Positions 1 through 17,245 of a stretch of 64,000 bases of DNA are shown here, in pieces. Numbering within the stretch: the stretch's first letter is position 1; the number at the start of each line of letters is the position of its first letter. Source of the DNA: Holtermannia corniformis (taxonomy: Eukaryota > Basidiomycota > Tremellomycetes > Holtermanniales); assembly GCA_001599935.1 (NCBI GenBank), contig BCIJ01000003.1:572926-636925 (forward strand), in the 5' to 3' direction. The notes under the pieces were generated by a model that saw only the letters and a list, made by a program, of their open reading frames with translations, did not search any database and was not told where the DNA came from. A program made the position numbers and the translations under genes.

Positions 1-198
1 GACGCCGCATCTGGCGAACACTACATCCGGCGCGGATGTAGCCAAGACAAGTCTGGCGCGCAGAGGATGTAGGCAAGGCGCCGAGGATGCGACGCATCCG
101 GCGAGGATGCAGATGATACTGCATCCGGCGAGACAGTCAGGATGGCGTGCGAGCCGTAGGCGAAGCCTACAAAGTAGAGCCGTAGCGAGCGAGATGCA

Positions 199-224
<26 letters not shown>
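1..224. repeat. GC-rich fold-back dispersed repeat, copy 1
   Basis: This segment is repeated almost unchanged at 18682-18892. The first ~107 bases are identical, then copy 1 carries about 9 extra bases, a divergent stretch follows, and the last ~40 bases match again except for two bases. It contains several short hairpins: catcc-ggcgc-ggatg, ggatgc-gac-gcatcc and gtaggc-gaa-gcctac. The last stem is kept in copy 2 with a loop one base longer. No protein is recognisable. The left end may extend beyond the window. It looks like a non-autonomous fold-back or MITE-like element, but the class is not identified. Confidence 0.85.
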
Positions 225-1662
<1,438 letters not shown>

Positions 1663-1993
1663 GTTGGACGAGGATGAGGTGGTCGTCGAGTAGCTGAATA
1701 GTCGTTGGCGGGTTAGGAAGACCGCGTTCGCTGCGCGCTTATGTGTTAGTCTGAGTAGCGACGCGGGCTCCACGTGAACCACCTCCTTTCCCCTAACTAA
1801 TCCGCACTAGCTTTGGTGTGATGCGGTGCGTGCTGAGCTTATGGTACCTATGCTGCTATTCTAGTACTGCATTATCACTGTCATAGCTCTCAACTTGCAC
1901 GATTCTCAACTTCCGACAAAGTCCATTTCCTACCCCTCATGCTTAGTACGTCGAGCCGGCGAGCTGCGCCCGTCAGCCATGATGGTGCTGATG
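1663..1993. other. Intergenic, esterase promoter side
   Basis: 331 bp between the esterase start and the stop of the CHRD gene, which is also on the minus strand. I see no gene, repeat or clear TATA element. Confidence 0.5.
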
Positions 1994-2796
1994 CTATGCA
2001 CGTACCTCAAGCTGACCCCTGATAGCGCCAGCTGCGTACTCAACCGTGTGGGTGTCAGCGAAGAACCCAGGTGGGTTGGCCTCGATTTCCGCCAAGGAGA
2101 AGCCCTCGGCGGTGTCGGCTGCAGTGCGTTCAGCTTGTATCTGGCAGTATTCTGGTACTACTGACTGCCGTTGGCGAGCAGTCCTGTCGTGAATGGCCCA
2201 GTCTGGCAACCATAGGACGTCCTGCGGCCGAACTCATCAAGCGGTGAGTCGCTAGACGGGTTTGGGAAAGCGAGACGAGGTGGGCCTGCGCGTCCGAATG
2301 GCGCCTCGTGCTGTCAAATGTCAGCCAGGTCGCTCGAGTGCGGAAGATGTCTTACAATGTGAGTGGCAGTCTTCGCGGGCGAAGAGTAGTTGCCGGAGAT
2401 GTACACGGTGATGTTCTAAGATGAGATCTGAGAAGCGGCTCCAAGCGTGATCAGACGACGTACCCAGCAGATCAACTCTTCCCAGACGTTGATACCAAAC
2501 TCGAATGTACCGTAGCCATCGGGGAGACCTGGCACAGCAGTCTGGTTGTTGTTGATGCTGTGGCTGTTAGACCGACGTGTCTCGCGGCTTCGAATCACTC
2601 ACATGGTGTCGGGTGTTGCCCAAGCTTTGTAGGTGGAGGTGAACTCGAACGGGCCCTTGAGATGAACCTCTTCATCGTGCTTGCCTGCCTCTTTGTGATC
2701 ATCGTAGTCTTTGTGGTCGTCCTTGTGTTCCCAGTTGGTGGGTACGGCGAGTGCAGCCAGGGGAAGCATAAGCAGGGCGGAGGTAGCGAAGCGCAT
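1994..2796 (-). CDS. Secreted CHRD-domain protein
   Basis: The start at 2796 gives a good signal peptide (MRFATSALLMLPLAALAVP), then a short His/Asp/Lys-rich segment with repeated HKD, then the CHRD domain. Family hallmarks appear in order across about four exons: FEFTSTYKAWATPD, GLPDGYGTFEFGINV, an exon reading NITVYISGNYSSPAKTATHI, GPPRLAFPNP, GCQTGPFTTGLLANG, and the C-terminal FADTHTVEYAAGAIRGQL. Fungal CHRD proteins of this kind are small secreted proteins of unknown biochemical role, often cell-wall or stress associated. Splices keep frame at each junction, for example NGT|DTAEGFSL. The HKD-rich linker might bind metal, which is speculative. A further short 3' exon cannot be excluded. 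Confidence 0.8.
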
Positions 2797-3226
2797 TGTG
2801 TTGTGTCTTCTTTGTGTAGTACAAAGAGGAGATGAGGCTTCCTTGTAGTGAGCGATGGTACTATATAGCACAAGCAAGTCGACGCCAAGCGCACAGCGCT
2901 TCACGCCTCTGACGTTCCGATCATGCTCCCGGGTCTCACTCTGAGCACGACACAACCGCCGAGCACACCTCTTTCAGCGCTCTCGAACGACGCTCAAGCG
3001 GTGCAGCCTTGGCAGCTACTCCCCGTGGAGGACCGACCTGTGATCGAGCATCGGCGCGATCGAGTTTTAGTGGCACCGGCCCCGAGCGAGCGGACCGGTT
3101 CATTTCCCGACTCGGGCTTGGCAATCGAGAAGTGCTTGGCTTGTCGTAATGCTGTGTTTGTACTCTTGTCCTGCCAAGTGACTTGTCATTTCATTTGTAC
3201 ATGCTAGGCGAGGTACAACGTGATCA
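2797..3226. other. Intergenic, no gene seen
   Basis: 430 bp upstream of the CHRD gene and downstream of PEX16. The overlapping short ORFs on both strands show no family resemblance or codon consistency. I see nothing further in it. Confidence 0.5.
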
Positions 3227-4530
3227 TCATGTACAAACATGTTCGATCGCAGACACCTCACAAGGTCGTGTCTGGGCGATGGTCAGCGCGTCATCGGCAG
3301 CAATTTGACCATACACACAATAGAAGTAGTCATCCACGAGCGGGACGTAGTCGCTGACGAAGCCGCCGATGAGGCCAAGTACCGGTAACTTCTCCAGTAG
3401 GGTCACCACGCGCATGATCTTTGGCCGAGTCCAGCCGATCCACAGCGGCCCCTTGACAAGCCACGACGCCAGCGAGCGATCCAACTGGGCGTAATGAGCT
3501 GACTGTAGCTCGGTCGTAACACGAGACCGAAGGCGTCGGGCAAGCAGCTGCAGCATGGCTGTGATGAGGAACGGCGAAAGTGAAGACGAAAGGGTCGGGA
3601 GCGAGAGCGGGCGATGGCGTACGGCTTCTTTCCGTCTCGCGCTGCGGAGCAACAGCATCAGGTAGATCAGAGGAGTGGTGGCGGACAAGAGCTCGGACAG
3701 GTAGTCTGTCGGATGGCGAAGCTCGGGCATGAGTGTGAGGGGATGAGCTTGATGCGTGGGTGGAAGGGTGGGAATGAGTGGCAATAGGTGGTTGTGCAGG
3801 GGTGAGCCAGCCGGGAGAGTCTGGATGACTGGTTGTGTAGCCGGGCGTCGAACTTCTCCACGGGCGGTTAGAGATGATGGGTCGTATTCTCGCTGGGGCA
3901 CGGGCACCTGTAGGACTGGCCGCCTGGTAATTCTCACGATGATCAACTTGAGCAGTGTCCTGCATCGTCAGATCGCACACGCTAGCATGCATCCCACTTA
4001 CTTTACACTTTCGAGGCCCACAAGGGCTCTCCATCGCATACGGTCACCGCCCCGTTTCCGCACAATCATCTCGATCAACAGCTGAAGATAGCCGATCGTA
4101 GCCAATGCTCGGCTCGCTCGCCGATACAGTGGTGATACGTCCATCCAATGACGAGTATAGCGGGAGTGGGCTGAAGGAGGTGGAAGGACCGGCCGAGGTG
4201 GGCCTGATGCTATCGAAGAGCCTCCTGCGGCGGATACATCGGCGAACGGTCTCGAAGGCAGAGTCAATGCAGGATCCAAGTGCTTGTTGAGCAATGAGTC
4301 GTGATACGAAGATACAATGGACAGCAGCGAGTACACTGAGAGACGTCAATCGAGGCTTCGTTGATGGCATGCGATCACTCACACCCCTCACTGGCGATCT
4401 CGGCGTCCTCGAAGCGACCGGGCAGGAACCATGTTACATTGCGGATGACTGATTCGACGCTGCTGACAGCCGCTGCGTTCTCCTTGAGCAGGCTCTCGTA
4501 GGAATCCAAGAGAGCTCGTGGGGTGGCCAT
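3227..4530 (-). CDS. PEX16: Peroxisomal membrane biogenesis protein Pex16
   Basis: The start at 4530 gives MATPRALLDSYESLLKENAA, then SVESVIRNVTWFLPGRFED, the characteristic Pex16 opening. The next exon carries LLSIVSSYHDSLLNKH and, further on, HSRYTRHW...LATIGYLQLLIEM and KRGGDRMRWR. The last exon has IVRITRRP...PVPQREYDPSSL, and the C-terminal part includes WIGWTRPK, PVLGLIGGFVSDYVPLVDDYYFY-like sequence (here VDDYFYCVY). Pex16 is an integral peroxisomal or ER membrane protein that recruits Pex3 and acts early in peroxisome membrane assembly. The frame is continuous across two or three short introns and the total is about 400 residues, a little long because of a Pro/His-rich insert. It is divergent from RIM20, with about 110 bp between the two starts. 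Confidence 0.88.
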
Positions 4531-4640
4531 GATGTGTCTCCGGTGATTTGAGCAGATGGTGGTTGAAGTGCAGGTTGGGTTCCGAGTTGCGTCACGTCAC
4601 CACGACCGTCCGACTTTCTCAACAAGGCCTCCGAGCGGCC

Positions 4641-7600
4641 ATGGTGCGTCTTCTACACTGCCTCTATGATGATGTACTCAATGCGATGGCCAGGTCAACT
4701 TTCTACCCATCCCACTCAAGCGGTCGCAACCGTTGCCGACTCTGGGGCCAAAGTTGAGGACATACATCGCAGAGCACTTCAAGGACACCCACCCGGACGC
4801 ACTCAAGTGGGATATCGAGCAGCTGGTGGGCATGCGTAAGGACTGGGTTGAGCCTGCTGGCGAGATACACAAGGAGTTCATCAACGGCTTGCTGCGGTAT
4901 GTGTTGGACAGCCTGCTGAAGCAGTTGCTGACACCGCCAGCTACCATGCCCAACTTGTGTTTCTCTCCACCAAATTCCCTTCAGATGTGTGTTGGAGTGG
5001 ACCCTACTGCTATTCAAGTGCTGATTCTCCAGATCGGCGTCTCGTTCGCTTGGCACCTACCCTTCCTCCCGCCTTTCTCAATCACCCCCGAATCAGCGAT
5101 TGCCCTTCCGTCAATCAACTTTGAGCGGGCGGCCGTGCTGTACAATATCGGAGCCATCTATGCTAGTATGGCGGCATCGGAGAACCGAGGTGAAGGAGAA
5201 GGGATCAAGCGGGCTTTGGCATACCTTCAGGTACCCAGGCGTACTGCCTACATGTGGACAAGCTGACATGCACAGACCGCCGCGGGCATACTCGATCACC
5301 TGTTGAAGGAGGTCTTACCGCTACTCACTTCTGAAATCTCGACTCTTGGCGGAGCTGGCTATGACATGACCGAGTCGTTCATCCAGACGATGCGCGACTT
5401 TGTGCTTGCTGAAGCGCAAGAGTGTTTCTGGCAGAAGGCAGTGCTTGGTGATTATACTGAGTACGATGGCGCAGGTCTGACTGTGCTCATAGAGGGTTAC
5501 AAGAATGCGATCGTCGGAAAACTGTCGCAAAAGGTGCGTTGCAGAACTCACCTTTGCACAAGACTGACCCGTGCCCAGGTCTCCGACTACTATGATGCGG
5601 CTTTGACGTCTGCCAACTCCACGAGCTACAAGACATTGAGCTACCTTCCATCAGTGAGGAACATCAAGCTGGCACACGCATGACTGACAGCAGCAGAACT
5701 GGGTTGCGCACATCACAGTCAAGAAGTTGCACTTTGAGGCTGCCGCACAATACCGCTTCAGCCAAGATGATCTAGAGAAGGGCCGGTAAGTCAGGTCGCG
5801 GAACCACCCGCGCCGTCGTTAATGGTCATAGATATGGCGAGGAGATTGCACGACTGAAGCTGGCTGAGGGCTCGACGAAAAAGGCGCTTGATAATGCGCG
5901 GCGCGGCGTGAGCGAAGCGGTGACTTCAGACCTCAAGGTCAGTATGCCTTGCGATGCGGGGAGGAATACGGCTGATTGATTATAGAGCTTGGCCGGAACG
6001 CTCGCTACGTCTCTCGAACGTGCTGTTCGTGACAACGACCTGGTCTATGTCTCGCCTGTGCCTCCGCCATCCCAGCTCGCGCCGATCATCGGTGCAGGCA
6101 TGGTTAAAGCGACTGTACCACCAGAGATATCCGATGCCGTGGCATGGCTCATGAAGGGCGCTGGCGGGGTGCCGGGGTCAAGCTCTGGACCGCTCTTCAG
6201 TGGCTTGGTGCCATATGGCGTCCACCTTGCCATCAGTGAGTTCCGTCGGTGTTGCTCAGTTACGTGGCTCACGTCCCTAGGTGTGTATGACGATCGCAAG
6301 GATACGAATGTCCGTGAAGTGGACAATATCCGGGAAGATCTCGATGGCCTGGGAGCCAGGTGAGCTTTGCTGCAACCATGACGCGGGTCTGAGCTCATGC
6401 AAGCTAGCACACTGCAGTCTTTGCAACTGCCTGGCTCGATCTCAGCCCTCGAGCGCCCAATTGGTCTTCCACCTTCACTGCTCAAGCGTGCTGAAGAGGT
6501 CGAGAACACTGGCGGCACGGATCGTGTCCAAAGTCTGCTTGAAGAGGTCGCGAGACTCGCCAGGTCGAACGCTAGCGTACTCTCAGACGTCAGTACTTGC
6601 TGCAGTGCTTCTTGAACAACCGGACTAATATCCGCAGGCACTTGACATCCTAGATCAAGAGGCCACGGAGAACGAGAACCTGATTGAGACGCACCCTCAT
6701 TTGGCGCAGACTCGACAACCGTCTCACGAAGCCAACAGACACCTGACGGACATGGCATCGCGCTACGAGGACACGCTGAAACAGGCCGCTGCTAGTGACG
6801 CCAGTGTGCGCAGCAAATGGGACGAGTGGGAGGCTGCAGTCGAGATCCTTGGCGGCGGCGAGGTGCGTTCACCACTGTCGGCGGTGTATTAAGACTGACG
6901 CAACGCAGGATGCCTTGATGGAACACATACCTTCAAGCACCGCCTCTTCCAGTGGGCAAATGCCCGTCAGCGTTCGGCCACTACGTCAATCACTCGAAGC
7001 GCTCGACGATCTCATCTCACATCGAGGGCGTCTCGTCGCCGAAGTCCGCCGTATGGCCGACGCAGACGATATCCGCCCTCTTGTCGTCCAAGAGGCTAGC
7101 AAGTTGGCTCATGGCGGGTCCGGAGATGTGAAGCCTGAATGGTTTGAAGACATCTTTGAGCGGGAGCTGGTCAAGTACGAGCGGCTGAAGAGTGAGATGC
7201 AGGGTGAAGCTGCCAAGCAGGAGAAGCTGCTGGACGCCATCAGAGTGAGTGTATCTTGAAGAGATGGGATGGCTCTAATGACAACAGCTGCAAAACGATG
7301 CTTTCCTGAACGAGCGCAAGGACGACCCTCGTGTAAAGGCGAGGGAGAACAAGTTGCAGGAGATGGAACTCGCGTACTGGAAGTGGCGTGAAGTGATTGG
7401 CAATGCTGAGGAGGGTATCAAGGTGGGTGTCACGCCTTCGGCAATGAGATTAGCTAACGGGGCTAGTTCTACCACGACTTTGCGGCTCTGCTAGGGCGGC
7501 TCAAAGAAACGTGCAAAGAATGGGTGTATTCTCGGCGAGTAGATGTGAAGTTAGTCAAGACACCCACGACGTACATGATGCTGATGATGCTAGCCAACTC

Positions 7601-8035
7601 ACCCGGCAACTGGAGCAAGCTACGGTCTCTCCCGACCGGCCGCAATACCATGCACCCGCGCCCCAGCAGCAACAATACTACGAGGCACCTCCGGCCCAGC
7701 ACAGCGCACAATACGCGCCTCAATACACCAGTCCTCCACCCACCCCGTCAGCACCTCCCAAGCCAGCTTGTGGTCCCCCGACCTTTAAGCCGTCCTTCTC
7801 CCTGTCACACCCATCTTCATCTCAATGGCAGACTGAGGCAGACTTCCTCCCTCCCCCTCCACCCGCTCCGACCATGAGGACGAGCATACCTCGCCAAGCA
7901 CCGCCGCCGCCGCCGCCTGCGGTTGACACGCCCAGCAAGCGAGTAACGCGCAGCTCCGCCCGGGGCGACATTGGCGACGCGGCGCGAAACCCATATCAGA
8001 AGGGGACGAGACGCGAAGGAGGCGGTGTCGTCTAG
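4641..8035 (+). CDS. RIM20: BRO1-domain pH-signalling/ESCRT adaptor Rim20/PalA
   Basis: The best model puts ATG at 4641-4643 directly before a 50-nt intron (4644-4693), so the protein begins M|VNFLPIPLKRS, the PalA/Rim20 N-terminus. The BRO1 domain follows (YIAEHFKD...HPDALKWD, AQLVFLSTKFPSDIGVSFAW, FERAAVLYNIGAIYA, ECFWQKAVLGD). A coiled-coil V-type middle follows, with many Glu/Leu repeats, and then a Gln/Pro-rich tail (residues ~750 onward) with PPPPP runs and a basic C-terminus. Some ten short introns separate the exons. Rim20/PalA binds the transcription factor PacC/Rim101 and ESCRT-III (Snf7) on endosomes in alkaline-pH signalling. The paralogue Bro1 is the main alternative; the N-terminal motif and KFPSDIGV segment favour Rim20. 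Confidence 0.82.
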
Positions 8036-8128
8036 GATCAAGTGTCTAGATGTAATTGTGTAGCAACCAAACTCTGCCCAGTCATCTGCGGATCACAGCC
8101 AACGTCTTGCGCTATCTAAACTTCATAC

Positions 8129-8564
8129 ATGATGTCTTGTTCGCGCAAACGCGCTATCGTCGTAGGCCTCTGCACTGCTGCGTGCACGATCCCATTCCGA
8201 TGTCCTTTGGTGTTGCCGAGACCGTTTGATGATAATAAGTCGGCATTGAAGGTCGATTGACTTGGACGTCCACTTTCGTGACACCGGTGGTCCCTAGGTC
8301 AGCCCGCACCTGGCCATCCTCGACTTCCTCCAATTCGAGGCCCTACGCTTCGCATGGCCATGCGACAAGCATTCCAAGACGCACTGCAGACCGTGCAAGC
8401 GCTCGATCGTGTTCAGTGGCTGCCGCCCCCAGCAACGCACCAAGGAGGGATACCACATGGACTCGATCAAGGCTGAGGTTGATGCCTTCATGCGCGGACA
8501 CGAGCCGATCGAGCTTGATTGGCAGAACTTTGAGGCAGGCGAGGCTGTCATTGCAGCCCTGTGA
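8129..8564 (+). CDS. Small Cys-rich protein, two exons, unknown function
   Basis: Two exons (8129-8251 and 8298-8564) join in phase 0 across a 46-nt GT..AG intron to give 129 residues. The N-terminus has a short basic start and a hydrophobic stretch (AIVVGLCTAACTI), which could be a signal or anchor or a mitochondrial presequence. Exon 2 holds a cluster of four Cys in the pattern C-x7-C-x2-C-x8-C (PCDKHSKTHCRPCKRS...GC), then an acidic amphipathic C-terminus (HEPIELDW). I do not recognise the family. The intact reading frame on both sides of a good intron supports a real gene. An alternative is translation from the second Met. Confidence 0.5.
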
Positions 8565-8867
8565 GACAGTCAAGCGTGTCGGTATCGTGATCGTCTGGAC
8601 CGCGCGTATGTGTAATGGATACTGGTATCGTGCGATGTAGCATATGCATAGGTACATATCATGGAGCAGAACGTCTGCCAACCAACACCTGACCACGCTT
8701 CAGTGTGGAGCCAGTGAGGGTAGGCCTCACTCCAACTTTGACTCGTCTTAGGTCAACCACCAAGCAGCGTCCGGGCTGCTACTTCGAATGAAGAGGCACA
8801 TGATGCGACCCCCTATCATCCCGATGGCAACGAGCCTACTCAATCAGCCATTGCGTGCCTCCCCTCC
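8565..8867. other. Convergent intergenic
   Basis: 303 bp between the 3' ends of the small Cys-rich gene and the Zn2Cys6 regulator. It presumably holds both 3' UTRs. No gene seen. Confidence 0.45.
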
Positions 8868-11283
8868 TCAATCCCACATACCTTCATACGAAGCCCCCCA
8901 GTTCATCACATCCACCACGTCGCGCGGAAAGTTGGCCAAGATCATCTGCAAAAAGTCGTCACCTGCACCGAGGGTCTCGTCTTCAGCTCGCCATCGCGTG
9001 TGTATTCGCGCGAACAGGTCGGCATGCCAGCGGATGACGCCGTGCTTGTGTGGGCATGCCTGGACAGCGTGCTGCAGCCGGGTGGAAACGGTTGAGAGCT
9101 GTTGGTGGATTTCATCGAGCACTTCGGCCGACTGCACGACATGGCCTTTGAACTGACGCTGATCAGCTGAGACGTTCCAGAGGTAGAGCGTGGCATACCT
9201 GGAAGAGGGTCGCGGCAGCAAACGACAGCATCGTGAAGACGCTGTTGTGTGCAAACCAAAAGACGTCTGTCGGCATCTGGTGCGCGGCAAAGCGCAGTGC
9301 GGCGGCTAGTCTTCGTTAATCACCGCTCGGAACCCACATCGCCGACGACTGACCGGCATGATCGACGATCGACATCTCGAACGGTCTGCGCCCGTCCACG
9401 AGCTCGCATAGCCGCTGCAGCTGCATGACGATATGCGCGTAATGGTAGTATAGCAGACCAATATGACCAAGACGGTAGCAGACTGTTTGCAGCATCAGAA
9501 ACCCACTTGCTAGCACGATTAGCACCCATCCTCACACACCTGGTGGCGCGTCATCCACCCAGACAGCCTTCCATTCATCCAAAGCCTCGATAGCGTACAT
9601 GGCGGCCAGAGGCGATGCTTGTGCGTGATACTGCGTCTACTCAAGCGTGAGCGCCTACGATAGAAGTAGTCGTTTGCGCACCATGATCTTGCGCAACCTG
9701 ACCAGTGCAACAATGGCATGATCCTCGGATGCGGTGACGGTCTAGACAAAGTCAATCCAGCGGTCCATCACCAGCGCACAAGCTCACTTGGTCGGCCAGC
9801 CATTTCTCCAGGTGCATGAACCGCGGGTCTTCTGCCAGCATCGGTGGTCGGCCAGTCTGTACCGCCCAACTCCTTTCCGCCACAAAGCAGGTGAACCATG
9901 TTCGCTCGTCATTGCGGCGCAAGAGGTCACGATCGACCTCTGGATCGAGTGTTGGATTATCTTTGCCGTTGAGACCGCACTCGACGGCGATGCGTACTGA
10001 GTCAAATCAGTGCATGAAAGGGACCTGCAGAGCAGACGTACTGGCGTGACTGTACAAAGACCACCCAGAGTCAACTTCGCCACGACCTGGCTCGGCCAGA
10101 AACGTCCCCCAGGTGATACACGCTTGACAGATATGTACGTTGAAGAGGTTGTCGAGCAGGATCCGGGGCCAAATGGAGGTTTGCAGATGTCGATCCAGCA
10201 CTCGCAGGATCTCAGCTGCACCGGCCAGCATTGATTCTGGCGCGTGCCGAGCTGCTGAATGCAAGAGCACGGTGAGAAGGAAGGATGACCGACGCTGGAC
10301 ATAGTGAAGACTGTGGATACGTGGGTCAAGCACGCCGACCCAATTGGCGAGTTTTGTCCAAAATCTGCTGATCTCAGTGCCGCCACCATGTGTAGTGTAT
10401 GTATTCACAAGTCCAAGAGGATGATAGCATCGTCATGGGTGCACATGCCAAGCGTGATGGGATCGAGTAGCAGGCTTTGGTCGATCGACTTGCGGCCACC
10501 TTCGGCGACGGTGCCTCGGCTGAGCGAGCTTTGACCCAAGAAATCTGCAAAGTGTCAGGATTGACTACAGAGACTGAGACATACCAGGTCTTCGCTCGCC
10601 GCACACGCGCGAGAGCACTTCCAAAGGTGAGTGTGATTGTCCGATGGTCGGCACAGATGGTTGTGAAGGTCCGTGCGCAGTTTTGGGAAGCTGCGGCGAC
10701 GCCGGACGCAATGTCGGTTCCAGCAGGGGAATGATCGGATCGGATGGCCATGATACATTGAATGGTGGGGATGGTGGGTGGGCGTCGACTGTCACTGGTG
10801 GAACGACATTGTCCGCCGGGCGAAGGCTGTCGGTGGCTGGTAGGTGCAATTCTCCGGTGATGATGTTGCTTGGCCCAGACCGAGGGATCGACAGAGACCT
10901 ACGGTGATGCAGCGGGCGATGCTGTTCGCCTCCACTGTCCTCTGATGTTTCTGTACGTTGCCTGCGCCGTTCGCTTGGATCGATGAGACTACGGGTAACG
11001 CCGTTTCTGCTGGGCATGAGCAGCCGCGCGGCATTATTGCACGAACCGCGCCTCACTTTGAGCCAAGCTTTCGACCGCGTTGATGCTGGAGAAAGATGCA
11101 GGACTTGGAGTGACGTTGACATTGTTCGCAGATCGTCTCGGACGGCGGCACGATGCATTTTACCTGGTGAACGTCAGTTGCTTTCAGGTGGACAAAGTTT
11201 TCACTAGTCCTCACCTTACGAGCGCGGCAGAAGGTGCAAGAGAGCCTGTTGGCTACCGATGCGCGACTACTCTGAGTCTCCAT
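8868..11283 (-). CDS. Zn(II)2Cys6 fungal-specific transcription factor
   Basis: The start at 11283 gives METQSSRASVANRLSCTFCRARK. An intron after that Lys joins to VKC, giving the binuclear cluster C-TF-C-RARKVK-C-(8)-C-EQ-C-(6)-C. A Pro/Ser-rich linker follows (HPPSPPF..., LEPTLRPASP). The fungal transcription-factor middle homology region starts near DFLGQSSLSRG and runs through LDLFYQKLANWVGVLDPRIHSLHYVQRRSSFLLTVLLHSAA to DERTWFTCFVAERSWAVQ. The C-terminal part is alpha-helical and ends NWGASYEGMWD. The residue after the third Cys is Ile, where the family usually has Asp. About seven introns interrupt it. It should be a nuclear DNA-binding regulator, but its targets cannot be told from context. 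Confidence 0.8.
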
Positions 11284-11443
11284 CGCGACAATGTGAGCTT
11301 GTATCTGAAGTATTCAACAATGTCGAGTAGTCGCCGGAAGCCGAAGACGGTCGGCCTCCTCTCGGCGACTTGACCCGCCGTGCATCACGTGCGGTGCAAG
11401 TGAAGGTCGTACAAAGATGCATGGTTGCAAGCGGATGATGCTT

Positions 11444-12673
11444 CTACGAGGTCATAGCCTCTGTCGATGATGACATATCTCTCATGGCCTCTTCATCAAG
11501 CCCTTTTGTAGCCACCTGAAGGGAGGTCAGTCGCAATCGCTGTTGTCTCGATAAGTCACGCACTTGGGTATCTTCTTCTCGGCCGGTCCGGTGCCACTTC
11601 CGCTCGCTTTCGGCTTGTCTGGCAGAACACTCGCACTCGGCGAGGTAAATACAGCTTCCGGCAGTGGTGCACTTTGCGAAAGCAATTCAGGTAGTAATGG
11701 TGCTGGCCGGTCGGAAGCTGTCCTAACATCAACTCTGCGTTCAGCATGACCAGCGTGATCAAGGACTAACCATTCATCTCATCCTCTTCGAAACGGACGA
11801 GCAGCACACTCTGCGGTACCAAGCCCAGCTCGAACAGCGTCTCTTTCCCGCCCGTCCCTCCAGTCGTCGTTGATGCACCTCGGACAGGTCCGTAGTTTGC
11901 AGGGGCAATCGGTGCGTTGGCTTTGTAGGGGGTCGCCTTCTTCTTTGTTTGTGGTGCAGGATGTTCGGGGAACTGCAGTCGGGGAGGTTGGTCTACAAAC
12001 AAGTCAGCGGGAACCTGCAGCCACTCAAGATCACGTACAAAGGATGAAGGGCTTGGACCGCGCCATCTCATTCAGAGCCGAGCGAACAAAGTCGTACAAA
12101 GGCTGTATTCTGATTTACACTCAGCCATGCTCTGCAAGATGCACAAACTCACCGACTAGTCGACGGGAACGTGCTCTGTATCTGAGTCCGGTCCGAGAAC
12201 TTGATCCTGATCGTCGTCTGTGCCCGTAAGCCAATACCGCACGCCGTCGGTCAAACATACCGTCGGCCACTTGTCCGCCCGCTTCGCCTCTGCCTTTTGT
12301 TTCGCTTCATCTCGATGCTTGCCCGTCAACAATGGCGCATCGTTCAGTGCCTTGTTGCGTTGAATGACCGAGGCATGGAAGGCTGACGCGTCGGCTACCG
12401 TTGGTTCGAGCAGCTCGGCGGGGATATCTGTAGGGTCTTGGTAGGTATCAGCTGTGCCGGTTGATATAAGCGAGTCTACGGACCAGGCAAAGGCGATGAT
12501 CTGTTGACCGCACCAAAGACTTGGACATTGTGACCGCCGACAGTTACAGGGGTTGTCTGTGCTTCTGGGTTCGCTTCGCTCGGGTTGGCTGACGTGGAAG
12601 CAGTAGGTACTGATGTAGGTTAGCATCTGCAAACCATTTCGACAAGCTTCTTGCCTTGATGATCTTCAGACAT
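11444..12673 (-). CDS. UBX-domain protein (Ubx4/TUG-like Cdc48 adaptor)
   Basis: The start at 12673 opens MSEDHQ, then a 45-nt intron with GC..AG ends (donor gcaagaag) joins in frame to VPTASTSANPSEANPEAQ. The middle carries FGAVNRSS, a low-complexity region and a Lys/Glu/Ala-rich helix (DEAKQKAEAKRADKWPT). The C-terminal UBX fold follows: TIRIKFSDRTQIQSTFPSTS, LYDFVRSALNE, then ETLFELGLVPQSVLLVRFEE. Placing the UBX near the C-terminus after a KWP segment resembles TUG/ASPSCR1 and yeast Ubx4, which bind Cdc48/p97. A TUG-type N-terminal ubiquitin-like domain is not seen. The 3' splice choice after EDEMN is ambiguous; I favour the one leading to KKIPK...STEAMTS and the stop at 11444. Confidence 0.7.
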
Positions 12674-12905
12674 GGCGGAATGACGGTCGCCAAACTGGAC
12701 AGGACTAACAAAGGACATCAAGCACAGACTATCACGTGCTTCCGCTGTTCGTGGCGTTTCTATGTGCTTGCATCGTGGGAGCCGATCGATTCATCGCAGA
12801 CGTCTTATGTACAGAGCGTTCGAGCGGATATGATGAGACGGAACAGGAAAGAAAACAAGCGAAAGCCTGCAAAGGCACAGCGAAGATCAATTGCGACGGC
12901 AGAAC

Positions 12906-17245
<4,340 letters not shown>

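Noticed and set aside
7681..8000. Pro-rich stretch downstream of RIM20 as a separate gene
   Set aside because: It is in frame with the preceding RIM20 coiled-coil exons after a final intron and fits the Pro-rich tail of this family.
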